Positions 9,029 to 18,210 of a stretch of DNA of 64,000 bases are shown in pieces; the first letter of the stretch is position 1; each line of letters starts with the position of its first letter. Below the pieces are notes generated by a model. The model was not told where the DNA came from. It did not search any database and saw only the letters and a program-made list of their open reading frames with translations. Source of the stretch: Rhodothermales bacterium (lineage in GTDB: Bacteria > Bacteroidota > Rhodothermia > Rhodothermales > UBA10348). Location of the stretch: assembly GCA_028284865.1 (NCBI GenBank), contig JANQQV010000007.1, forward strand, positions 230,607-294,606, written 5' to 3'. The position numbers were made by a program, and so were the translations under genes.

Positions 9029-12022
9029 GTGACTGACGGTTGCATCGTATATCGATTGACGGCCGTCTTAACCGACAATTCTGATTTGCTCGATCCAGCT
9101 CGTAATCGCCTCACAAACGTTTGTCCTGATGCCCGTGCCATACCTGGGGCTCTCAAGCTGGTCGCGGCCGCGATTCTTGCGGTATCGCTGATTGCGGGGT
9201 GCGCTCCGCCTGAAACTTCGGAGCCCATGGAACGCGTCAGCTGGGCCGATTCGATGTTGAGCACGCTCTCTCTCGAAGAGAAAGTTGGACAGATGTTGAT
9301 GGTAGACCTGCCGATCAGCGGCTCCATGGAAGACGGCGAGGCTCGTGATGCACTCCGTCAGCGCCTGGACGAAACGCAGGCCGGAGGAGTCATCCTGTTT
9401 GCAGCAGATCCGGTGCAGACGGGACTACACGTTTCTTGGGCCCAGCGCGTCGCCGACATTCCGTTGCTGGTTTCGCTCGATGCCGAATGGGGAGCTGGGT
9501 ACCGGCTCGAAGGACTTCATCGTATTCCTGACGCCATGGCCATCGCAGCCACGGGCAACCCTCAGAATGCTCGCTACAGCGGACAACTGACGGCGCGGGA
9601 GGCAGCATCGGCGGGTGTCAACGTCTTGTTCGCGCCGACCGTTGATGTGAACGTAAACCCGAAAAATCCCGTCATAGGCACGCGGGCCTGGAGTGATGAC
9701 GCGGATACGGTAAGTGTGTACGCCGGAGCCTTCGTTCAGGGCGTGCTCGACGAAGGATTGCTTCCCGTATTGAAGCATTTTCCCGGGCATGGCGGAACGT
9801 CGAGCGATTCCCACTTGGATCTGCCCATTGCGCGATCCTCCCAGTCAGAATTGGACGCGGTTCATCTGCTGCCCTTCCGGCAATTGATCGAATCGCATGG
9901 AAGTGATACGGCGGTCATGAGCGCACATATCGTTCCTGAAGGCCATTTGTTCGAGGATTCAGTCGCTGCAACGTTCAGCAAACGCATTCTCTCTGATCTG
10001 CTCAGGGACTCGTTGGCTTTTGACGGGCTGGTATTCACGGACGCCTTGAACATGGCCGGAGCAGCCTCCATTGGATCCCCTGCCGAACGCAGCATTCGGG
10101 CGATCGAAGCAGGCGCCGACGTCCTACTCATGCCACCTGATCCGGTAGCGACCAAAGCTGGCATCATCGCTGCGGTTCGGAATGGCCGCCTGGACGAAGA
10201 CCGAATCGACCGGTCTGTCCGTCGGATTCTGGCTTCCAAGGAAGCCATGACGCTTCATAGCACGTCGAATGCCATGGATGTCACGGAGTTATTCGCGACG
10301 CTGGCCGACGAAGATACCGATCAATCACTTCGATTCATGGCCCGTGATGCGGTGACTGTATTGAAGGACGATGCCCTGCTGCCAGTCTCTGCGGCCGCCA
10401 GTATCGCCATGGTTTCTGTCGACTTCCGGGCGCGTAATCGTGGCCCCGGAGGGCCGGCTGATCGTTTCCGGGATGAAGTCGTCGATCGGACCCGGCAGGA
10501 AATAAACCTGGTGGAGGTTGACCCGCGAACCTGGAGCGGTCAGATGCCCACAATTCTCAGGAACGCCCGTGAGCACCAAGTGCTCATCATCGCGGATTAC
10601 ACCGGCAATACGCCTGTATTCGGCTGGAATTCGGCTCAATTCCTGAATGACGTTGCGAAAGAACCGGCACGCGTGGTCTACGTCAGTTTCGACAAGCCCT
10701 GGGGAATCCCGGATCTGGCTCCATTTCCGGACGTCATCCTGCAGTCCTGGGATTCGTCCCCGACCATGGCCGCTGCCACGGCAGATGTCCTTTTTGGTCT
10801 AACTGAAACTCGGGGGCGTCTTCCCGTAAAGGTTGGCGACGATTGGCCGCGAGGGTCTGGACTGGCTCTTCCTGCCCACTTCGCCGCGCTTGGTCCGGGT
10901 ACAAATGCCTCCTTGAATCAGGATAATCTGACGCAACTGACCGACCTGATCGATCGCGCAATTGCTGACAGCGCATTTCCCACAGCTGCCTTGGCCGTCG
11001 GTCGAGATCTGACCGTCGCCCATCGGGAGATTCACGGCACACACACGTTTGATCGGGATCGGGAATCCAGCGAATCCGACTTGTTTGACTTGGCTTCGCT
11101 TACCAAAGTGATTTCGACAACGTCAGCATTGATGTTGCTGGTCGAAGACGGGCTTGTTGATTTGGACCGTCCGGTCGCCGACTACCTTCCTGCCTTTGCG
11201 GAGAACGGCAAGGGCATGATCACGGTCAGGGATCTCCTATCCCACACGGGGGGACTGATTCCATTCGTGCCCTTCCATATGCGTGGTGTGCGAACAGGCC
11301 GGGAGGTACGGCAGCGAATTCTCTCTGACACGCTCGCCTACGAACCGGGAAGTCGCTCCCGGTATTCAGACTTTGGCCCGATCACCCTGGCCTGGATGAC
11401 CGAGGAAATCACGGGAATCCCGTTCGACCGATTTGTGGAAGAGCGAGTGTTCAAACCCCTTGCCATGATGGATACAGGCTATCTCTCGAGTCGCAACCGG
11501 AATCTGCCCAACGCCATTCCAACGGAAACAGATGACTATTTCCGATTCCGTACGCTCCAGGGTGAAGTACACGACGAGACGGCCTGGCTGCTGGGAGGCA
11601 CCGCGGGACACGCAGGCCTGTTCTCGACCATCCGGGATTTGACCCGTTTTGCCGGGATGCTCTCACGGGAAGGCCGTGTTGGAGACAAAGTGTTCTTGCG
11701 ACCAGAAACCATTAGGCACTTCACAACAGCAGCCGATCCGTACGATCGGCACACGAGAGCACTCGGGTGGGATACCAAAAGCATGACCGGATACTCCTCT
11801 GCCGGTTCACGCTTCGGTCCCCGGTCGTTCGGCCATACAGGATTCACCGGTACGTCCTTCTGGTACGATCCTGATTCCCACTTATACGTGATCTTGCTGA
11901 CCAACCGTGTTCATCCGACCAGGGACAACCGGAAGCACATTCCCATCCGTCCAGCTGTAGCCGATATCGCTTTCCAGGCACTGGAAACAGGCCTGCTTCA
12001 GGACGCTATTGCTGAGGATTGA
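9029..12022 (+). CDS. Glycoside hydrolase family 3 (NagZ-like) fused to C-terminal beta-lactamase-family serine hydrolase
   Basis: GH3 motif KHFPGHGGTSSDSHLDLP and FTDALNMAGA; C-terminal LASLTKVISTTSALMLL (SxxK), YSDFG, GHTGFTGTSFWYDP; lipobox-like IAGC near N-terminus. Confidence 0.92.
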   Translation: MTDGCIVYRLTAVLTDNSDLLDPARNRLTNVCPDARAIPGALKLVAAAILAVSLIAGCAPPETSEPMERVSWADSMLSTLSLEEKVGQMLMVDLPISGSMEDGEARDALRQRLDETQAGGVILFAADPVQTGLHVSWAQRVADIPLLVSLDAEWGAGYRLEGLHRIPDAMAIAATGNPQNARYSGQLTAREAASAGVNVLFAPTVDVNVNPKNPVIGTRAWSDDADTVSVYAGAFVQGVLDEGLLPVLKHFPGHGGTSSDSHLDLPIARSSQSELDAVHLLPFRQLIESHGSDTAVMSAHIVPEGHLFEDSVAATFSKRILSDLLRDSLAFDGLVFTDALNMAGAASIGSPAERSIRAIEAGADVLLMPPDPVATKAGIIAAVRNGRLDEDRIDRSVRRILASKEAMTLHSTSNAMDVTELFATLADEDTDQSLRFMARDAVTVLKDDALLPVSAAASIAMVSVDFRARNRGPGGPADRFRDEVVDRTRQEINLVEVDPRTWSGQMPTILRNAREHQVLIIADYTGNTPVFGWNSAQFLNDVAKEPARVVYVSFDKPWGIPDLAPFPDVILQSWDSSPTMAAATADVLFGLTETRGRLPVKVGDDWPRGSGLALPAHFAALGPGTNASLNQDNLTQLTDLIDRAIADSAFPTAALAVGRDLTVAHREIHGTHTFDRDRESSESDLFDLASLTKVISTTSALMLLVEDGLVDLDRPVADYLPAFAENGKGMITVRDLLSHTGGLIPFVPFHMRGVRTGREVRQRILSDTLAYEPGSRSRYSDFGPITLAWMTEEITGIPFDRFVEERVFKPLAMMDTGYLSSRNRNLPNAIPTETDDYFRFRTLQGEVHDETAWLLGGTAGHAGLFSTIRDLTRFAGMLSREGRVGDKVFLRPETIRHFTTAADPYDRHTRALGWDTKSMTGYSSAGSRFGPRSFGHTGFTGTSFWYDPDSHLYVILLTNRVHPTRDNRKHIPIRPAVADIAFQALETGLLQDAIAED

Positions 12023-12146
12023 TGGCATTAGGGCCAAACGAGGGCGAACAACGGCCACGCACAATGTCCGCCGGGTCGGCAACGCGTAGGAACCGGTTTG
12101 AGCGTAGCGCCTTCAAGCCCGGCTGATTCATCTACCCGACCTACTC

Positions 12147-12425
12147 ATGCCCACGTACGAATACAAGCGCGAAGACGGAACGACGTTCGAAATTGAACAG
12201 CGCATCACGGCAGAACCCCTCACCGAGTGCCCCACAACGGGCCAGAAGGTGAAGCGGCTCATTTCCGGGGGTGCCGGCTTGGTATTCAAAGGCAGCGGGT
12301 TCTACCTGACGGACTACGCCAGGAAATCGTCCAGCCCCGCCAGCTCGGGTTCCAGCACCGGAGACACTTCCGGAAGCACTTCTGATTCAGGATCAAGCTC
12401 CAGCGCTTCGGAATCGAGCGACTGA
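12147..12425 (+). CDS. FmdB-family-like small protein lacking zinc-ribbon cysteines
   Basis: MPTYEYKREDGTTFEIEQRI...GGAGLVFKGSGFYLTDYARKSSS matches FmdB framework; CxxC pairs absent; Ser-rich tail. Confidence 0.8.
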   Translation: MPTYEYKREDGTTFEIEQRITAEPLTECPTTGQKVKRLISGGAGLVFKGSGFYLTDYARKSSSPASSGSSTGDTSGSTSDSGSSSSASESSD

Positions 12426-12432
12426 ACCGAAT

Positions 12433-13182
12433 CTATCGCCGGGCCGCGTTTACGATGGCCAGGAAGTCTTCGGCCTTGAGGGCAGCGCCACCAATCAAGC
12501 CACCATCCACGTCGGGCTGAGCAAACAGCTCTTCCGCGTTGGAGGGTTTAACGCTACCACCGTACAGGATCGGGATCTCAGAACCGATCGCACGACCAAA
12601 CAAGTGCTCCAGCAGGCGTCGGATGTGCCCATGCATAGAAGCCACCTGTTCCGGCGTTGCTGTTTTGCCCGTTCCAATCGCCCACACCGGTTCGTAGGCA
12701 ACGACCAACTCGGAAGCGTCCGAAATCTCGATGTCAGCCAGACTTTCCTGGATCTGCCGTTCTACGACCCGTTCGTGATCGCCGGCCTCACGCTGTGGCA
12801 AGGACTCTCCTACGCAAACAATCGGTACGAGCCGGTGAGACCGCGCTTTGCGCGCCTTGCGACTGACACCGTCATTCGTTTCGCCAAAAAACTGTCGGCG
12901 TTCCGAGTGGCCCAGAATCACGTAGTGGCAACCAACGGCGCGCAACATGGGGCCTGAGATTTCGCCCGTGTACGCTCCCGAATCGGCTTCATGCATGTTC
13001 TGAGCCCCAAGGCGAATGCCACTTCCGTGCAGGATGGCATATACCGCGTCCAGGTCTACGAACGGTGGGCAAACGCCCACGTCTACATTATCCGTGGATC
13101 CAATTCCGGATGCGATGGCAGAAGTGAGCTGGCGCGCTGCGGCCAGATCAAGGTTCATTTTCCAGTTTCCAACGACGAGCAT
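12433..13182 (-). CDS. tpiA: Triosephosphate isomerase
   Basis: VGNWKMNLDLAAARQL, ILGHSERRQFFGETND, VVAYEPVWAIGTGKTATPEQ, ILYGGSVKPSNAEEL. Confidence 0.97.
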   Translation of the reverse strand: MLVVGNWKMNLDLAAARQLTSAIASGIGSTDNVDVGVCPPFVDLDAVYAILHGSGIRLGAQNMHEADSGAYTGEISGPMLRAVGCHYVILGHSERRQFFGETNDGVSRKARKARSHRLVPIVCVGESLPQREAGDHERVVERQIQESLADIEISDASELVVAYEPVWAIGTGKTATPEQVASMHGHIRRLLEHLFGRAIGSEIPILYGGSVKPSNAEELFAQPDVDGGLIGGAALKAEDFLAIVNAARR

Positions 13183-13205
13183 GAGCGTGTGGGATTGGGT
13201 GGAAT

Positions 13206-14588
13206 CTACTGGGAGAGTTGCTCTGCCAGCTGATTTATGGAATTGATGATGGTCACAAGGTCGCTCTCCAGATTGTCGATCGCAGGACCAGTGTACTTGG
13301 CAACGATACGTCCATCTGGATCCAGCAAGAATCGCGTAGGGATCACATGCACATTGAAGTCGCGAGCGACCTGCGCTTGCATGCCGTCAGACGACCACAC
13401 GAAGAAGCCGGGCTGATCAACTTCGTCGAACAGGACCTCGTTGATGGCTTCATCGGGTTCGACGCTGATGGATACATAGCGGAAGAGCTCCTCGGGCAGA
13501 GTGGCCGCAATGCCATTTCGTGCGGCACGTTCGCGCTGGTAGATCGGCTCGAGCGGATCGAAGAATTCCAGGATGACAAAGTTGCCCAACAGGTTGGAGG
13601 AAGTCAGTTCACGTCCTTCACGATCTGTGAGTGCAAACGCTGGCGCTTCCATACCCGGCTGAAGATTCTCAAGGTCGTATGTCGCTCGCACGGCCCAGTC
13701 TGCCCACGCGGATTCGGGATACAGCCTGCGCAGCTCGGATGCGACTTCGACTGCTTCAACGGACAAGTTGGAGTCCGCGTACGCTACGATCATCTCAGCC
13801 ATGATCCCGGCCTTCTTGTCTTCCGGAACGGCATCGCGCATGGATTCGAGGAGTTCCATCGCTGCCTGACCGCCATCCTGTCGGGCTACCGATCGGCGCG
13901 CAGCGCGAGCCACTTCGACAATGCTTTCGTTGTCCGTGCTGATTTCAGGGAAGCGGGATACGACGAGGGAATCATTCCACCCCTCCATCATGATCACCGA
14001 TTCCGCTTTCGCCAGATTGCCTCCAATGGTCCCCGGATACGTGCTCTGGATATTCCAAAGAATGGTACTGGTCTGGGTAATGACCTGAGTCATCATGTCG
14101 GTCGTGTACCCTCCTCCTCCGATCAGCTCTGCCATCGACACGTTGTGCTGGCTCTTGGCGTTTCGATACGCGGTCCATGCAGCGTTTTCGGGAGACACAA
14201 TGCGTAGGCGACGAGCGCCAAGCGGAAAAATCCCAGAGACATCAACCGTGTCTTCGTCCGCAGCCACGAACTCGCCCATCACCAACTCGATTCCACCTCG
14301 TTCAACGGAGATCGGATACACGCCTTTTTCCGGCGCTCCAACTTCGAAGGCAAACGTTCCGTCAGGACCTGTGACGGCCGTCCCGAGCGTGTCGACATCT
14401 CCGTCAACCTGCCCCAGAACCGAGACGCGGAATCCGGCGAAATTGTCAGTGGAGTCAACTTCTGCCCGAACGGAGAACTGACCGCTGACCTGGGAGCGGA
14501 CAGGATAGTCCGTGTCGCTTCCGCATCCGGTCAGCAGAATGATGATGGCTAGAGCTGCGATCGGCAGCCGGAAAACAGTCAAAGGCAT
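13206..14588 (-). CDS. Lipoprotein with C-terminal thioredoxin-fold (TlpA/AhpC-TSA-like) domain lacking CXXC
   Basis: Start MPLTVFRLPIAALAIIILLTGCGSD (lipobox); C-term APAFALTDREGRELTSSNLLGNFVILEFFDPLEPIYQRE...VIPTRFLLDPDGRIVAKYTG. Confidence 0.8.
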   Translation of the reverse strand: MPLTVFRLPIAALAIIILLTGCGSDTDYPVRSQVSGQFSVRAEVDSTDNFAGFRVSVLGQVDGDVDTLGTAVTGPDGTFAFEVGAPEKGVYPISVERGGIELVMGEFVAADEDTVDVSGIFPLGARRLRIVSPENAAWTAYRNAKSQHNVSMAELIGGGGYTTDMMTQVITQTSTILWNIQSTYPGTIGGNLAKAESVIMMEGWNDSLVVSRFPEISTDNESIVEVARAARRSVARQDGGQAAMELLESMRDAVPEDKKAGIMAEMIVAYADSNLSVEAVEVASELRRLYPESAWADWAVRATYDLENLQPGMEAPAFALTDREGRELTSSNLLGNFVILEFFDPLEPIYQRERAARNGIAATLPEELFRYVSISVEPDEAINEVLFDEVDQPGFFVWSSDGMQAQVARDFNVHVIPTRFLLDPDGRIVAKYTGPAIDNLESDLVTIINSINQLAEQLSQ

Positions 14589-14622
14589 AATGAAACTGAT
14601 TGGTGAAAACCCGAATGGGTAC

Positions 14623-16596
14623 TCAGAACGCCATCGTACGTTCGATGGCCTCGTCAAGACGAGCATGGGCCGAATAAACCTCATCTTCGATCGCTTTGGA
14701 AAAAGCAATCGGAAGGTCGGCACCGCCTACGCGGACCGGTGGAGCGTCCAGGTGACCGAAGGCGAGTTCGCTGATCTCGGAAGCAATTTCTCCTCCGAAT
14801 CCACCGGTTCTGGATGCTTCGTGAAGCAGAATGACGCGATTGGTCTTCTTCACCGATGCAAGAACGGTTTCACGATCCCATGGGACGAGAGTTCGCAGAT
14901 CGATCACTTCGAGACTGACACCTCGATCGGCCCATGCAGCAGCTGCTTCCAACGCCCAGTGAACTCCCACTCCCCATGTGATGATGGTGGCATGCTCCCC
15001 TTGCCGCGCAACGTGCGCCTTGCCCAGAGGCACACGAACGGCACCATCTGGGACCTGTCCGCGAATGGAGCGATAAAGCTTCTTGTGCTCGAAGAACAGG
15101 ACCGGGTTCGGATCATCCAGACTGGATAGCAGCAGCCCCTTTGCGTCCGCCGGGGTTGCTGGAATAACCACCTTCAGGCCTGGAACGTGGCAAAACCAGG
15201 CTTCCATGGACTGGGAATGGAACGGTCCGGCTCCGATTCCTCCACCAAATGGTGCGCGAATCGTGACGTTCAACGGCGAGCCCCACCGATAGAACGTCGT
15301 AGCCAGATTATTGACGATCTGGTTGAAGCCACAAGAAATGAAATCGGCATACTGGATCTCCAGGACCGGTTTCATCCCTGCGAGCGCCAATCCCATGGAG
15401 GCACCCACGGCCGCGCTTTCGATGATGGGTGTGTTGCGCACGCGATCACGGCCGAATTCCTCCACGAATCCCTGCGTCACCTTGAATACTCCGCCATATT
15501 CGGCGATGTCCTGGCCCATCACCACCGAATCCGGCTCTTCCCGCATCCAGGCACGTAGGCCATCCGTGATGGCATCAATGAATCGCTGTTCAGAGGCGTG
15601 GCCCGTGTCGTGAGTGCCGTTCAGAGACGGAGACGACGGCGCAAACACATCCGCGTACTCAGACTCCGAACTACTGGTGACTTCCGGTTGCTCGAGCGCC
15701 CATTCAGCCAACTGATCGATCTTGGCGACAAGCTCCTGCTTGATGGACTCACACGCATCCTTGCCCAGCTTCTGCTCGGCAAACTCTTGGAAGCGTTCGA
15801 TGGGGTCCATGGTCGCCCATTTCTCCTGAAGCTCCTTCGGGACGTATTTCGTTCCGGAGGCTTCCTCGTGTCCTCGCATCCGGAAGGTTTTCATCTCCAA
15901 CAGGGTAGGCCCTTTTCCAGCGACCGCGCGCTTTCGAGCATTACGGACCGCCTCGACAACGGCAATCACGTTGTTGCCATCCACAACGACGGACGTCATG
16001 CCGTACCCTGCGCCGGCATCAGCAATATTCTCGACAGGAACGGCCTCGGAGGTTGGCGTCGAGAGACCGTAGCCATTGTTCTCCACAATGAACAACACGG
16101 GCAGATTCCAAACGGAGGCGAGATTGAGTGCCTCATGAAAATCGCCTTCGCGCGTGGCTCCCTCCCCTACGAACGCGGCAGCTACACGCTTTTCATCCTT
16201 CATTCGCGCAGCCAGTCCGAGTCCATCTGCTACCGGAAGCATGGCAGCCAAGTGGGAGATCATCCCAACGATATTCTTTTCAGGAAGCCCGAAATGGAAC
16301 GTGCGATCCCGTCCCTTGGTGAATCCTCCCTCCCGGCCCATCAGCTGACAGAACAAGCGATCGAGTTCCACGCCTCGTGTGGTCCAGACGCCCAGATTAC
16401 GGTGCATCGGGAGCAAGTAGTCCTGCTCCTCGAGGGCCCACGTCACACCCACTGCGATGGCTTCCTGACCAAATCCGCTGAACCATTTGGACAGCCGTCC
16501 TTGGCGGATCAGGCGCAGTTTCTTCTCTTCAATGACACGAGGAAGCAATAATGCTCGAAATACGGCTTCCGTGTCTTTCTTCGTTCGAATGGCCAT
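14623..16596 (-). CDS. Fused 2-oxo acid dehydrogenase E1 component, alpha and beta subunits (branched-chain type)
   Basis: N-terminal E1-alpha (GFGQEAIAVG, FVGEGATREGDFHEALNLASVWNLPVLFIVENNGYG) followed by E1-beta (MGQDIAEYGGVFKVTQGF, PFGGGIGAGPFHSQSMEAWFCHVPGLKVVIP). Confidence 0.93.
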   Translation of the reverse strand: MAIRTKKDTEAVFRALLLPRVIEEKKLRLIRQGRLSKWFSGFGQEAIAVGVTWALEEQDYLLPMHRNLGVWTTRGVELDRLFCQLMGREGGFTKGRDRTFHFGLPEKNIVGMISHLAAMLPVADGLGLAARMKDEKRVAAAFVGEGATREGDFHEALNLASVWNLPVLFIVENNGYGLSTPTSEAVPVENIADAGAGYGMTSVVVDGNNVIAVVEAVRNARKRAVAGKGPTLLEMKTFRMRGHEEASGTKYVPKELQEKWATMDPIERFQEFAEQKLGKDACESIKQELVAKIDQLAEWALEQPEVTSSSESEYADVFAPSSPSLNGTHDTGHASEQRFIDAITDGLRAWMREEPDSVVMGQDIAEYGGVFKVTQGFVEEFGRDRVRNTPIIESAAVGASMGLALAGMKPVLEIQYADFISCGFNQIVNNLATTFYRWGSPLNVTIRAPFGGGIGAGPFHSQSMEAWFCHVPGLKVVIPATPADAKGLLLSSLDDPNPVLFFEHKKLYRSIRGQVPDGAVRVPLGKAHVARQGEHATIITWGVGVHWALEAAAAWADRGVSLEVIDLRTLVPWDRETVLASVKKTNRVILLHEASRTGGFGGEIASEISELAFGHLDAPPVRVGGADLPIAFSKAIEDEVYSAHARLDEAIERTMAF

Positions 16597-16698
16597 GCGT
16601 TCGCCAGCTCGGGCAGGCGGGGTAAATCGGATTGACGGGGAACTCGAAGCGCTGAATTCGGCGCCCAAGATACGGCGCCAACCGTTCAGAGCTAAGCC

Positions 16699-18114
16699 TC
16701 AACGACCACTTCCTCGAAGGGCCGTGTAGACAGTGCGAAACAGGATCTGAAGATCGCGCCTCAGGCTCATGTTCTCGATGTAGAACAGGTCGTACTTCAC
16801 CTTCTGCTGGACGTCCTCCAGACTCGTGTCGTACTTCCATTTCACTTGAGCCCAACCAGTTATTCCTGGCTTGACCCGATGCCTCCGTGAGTAAAGCGGA
16901 ATCTCCTTGGCCAGCTTCTCCACAAAAAACGGGCGTTCAGGTCTGGGGCCGACGAGCGACATGTCTCCTCGAAGGACATTGAAGAACTGAGGGACCTCAT
17001 CAATACGCGTCTTTCTGAGCCATCGCCCCATCGCGGTGTAGCGGGGATCATCTTCACTTGCCCACACCGGCCCGGTGGCGGCCTCAGCGTCTTTGCGCAT
17101 GGTTCGGAACTTGAACATGGTGAACTCGCGACCCTTCTGCCCGATACGGCGCTGCTTGTATATCGCCGGGCCCGGACTCGTCAGACGAACCAATACTCCG
17201 ATCAGGATCCATGCGGGCAAACCCACGACCAACACCACCAGCGATACAATCAGGTCGATCAATCTTTTCAGGCTCTGCTCCCAGGCCTGCATGGGTTCTG
17301 GTAAGACCTCAATCAGGGGCAGTCCGTACATGTGCTCAGTGCGAGCCATCCCACCGATAATGGAATAGAAATTCGGGACCAGCTTCAGCGTGACAGGCTT
17401 CCCATCCGTGAGTCGCAGGACTTCCATCAATTCCTCGCCATCGTTCGGGCCCAGCGCGATCAAAACGTCCTGGATGTCCAGTTCATCGATCAGTCTCGGC
17501 AAATCGGACACATTTCGACCACTGGAGGTCCAGCCGCCTTCCGGCTCGCCATTCAAATCGCCATTCTGATCCCTGGTCAGCCGAACAGCGCCGACGATGT
17601 CCAGTCCAGCTTCCGGATATCGCGCTACTTCCTTGTGCAGGGAATCGAGAACGTCTGACCAACCCACGATCAATGCTCGGTGCAGTCCTTTGCCGCGCAG
17701 GATGAACACCTTCTGAACCGACCGCACGATCACCCGACCCAGCGCCACAAAGACGATGACCACTCCCCAGTAGAAGACGACGATCGTCCGGGCGGAATAC
17801 GAATCGAGCGTGTCGATGAAGAGCACGAAGAAAAGAACCAGGATGCCGATGGTCACGACCTTGATAACCGTCACCATCTCATCGAATCGGGATGAGGCGT
17901 AGCGTTCTCGATAGAGGCCGAAAAACGTGAAAACGACCAGCCAGAAAGCCGAGAGAAGTATGTTCGCGATCGTCGTTGCAGACGGATCCGGAGAGAAAAC
18001 CGGGTCGGCAAGCCAGCCCCATTCGAATCGAGCCTGATACAAAAGATGACTGGCGAAGAATGTCGCCACCGCATCCATCAGGATGAGTACGATAAGCTCG
18101 ACTTTGCGCGTCAA
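16699..18114 (-). CDS. Undecaprenyl-phosphate sugar phosphotransferase (polyprenyl glycosylphosphotransferase)
   Basis: Five-TM N-term plus C-term KRLIDLIVSLVVLVVGLPAWILIGVLVRLTSPGPAIYKQRRIGQKGREFTMFKFRTMRKDAE, LRKTRIDEVPQFFNVLRGDMSLVGPRPERP. Confidence 0.95.
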   Translation of the reverse strand: MTRKVELIVLILMDAVATFFASHLLYQARFEWGWLADPVFSPDPSATTIANILLSAFWLVVFTFFGLYRERYASSRFDEMVTVIKVVTIGILVLFFVLFIDTLDSYSARTIVVFYWGVVIVFVALGRVIVRSVQKVFILRGKGLHRALIVGWSDVLDSLHKEVARYPEAGLDIVGAVRLTRDQNGDLNGEPEGGWTSSGRNVSDLPRLIDELDIQDVLIALGPNDGEELMEVLRLTDGKPVTLKLVPNFYSIIGGMARTEHMYGLPLIEVLPEPMQAWEQSLKRLIDLIVSLVVLVVGLPAWILIGVLVRLTSPGPAIYKQRRIGQKGREFTMFKFRTMRKDAEAATGPVWASEDDPRYTAMGRWLRKTRIDEVPQFFNVLRGDMSLVGPRPERPFFVEKLAKEIPLYSRRHRVKPGITGWAQVKWKYDTSLEDVQQKVKYDLFYIENMSLRRDLQILFRTVYTALRGSGR

Positions 18115-18210
18115 AGCGGACTGCGGGGTCAGATCATGGGGTCAGCGCGTGCATACCCGTGAAACTGTTGGAAGGTTCGCATAGTTTGCCCGGACCAACC
18201 CCATCTCCCG

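Noticed and set aside
14623-16596. E1 alpha/beta fusion as a novel enzyme
   Set aside because: Fused branched-chain E1 proteins are already common in Bacteroidota-like genomes; kept only as annotation.
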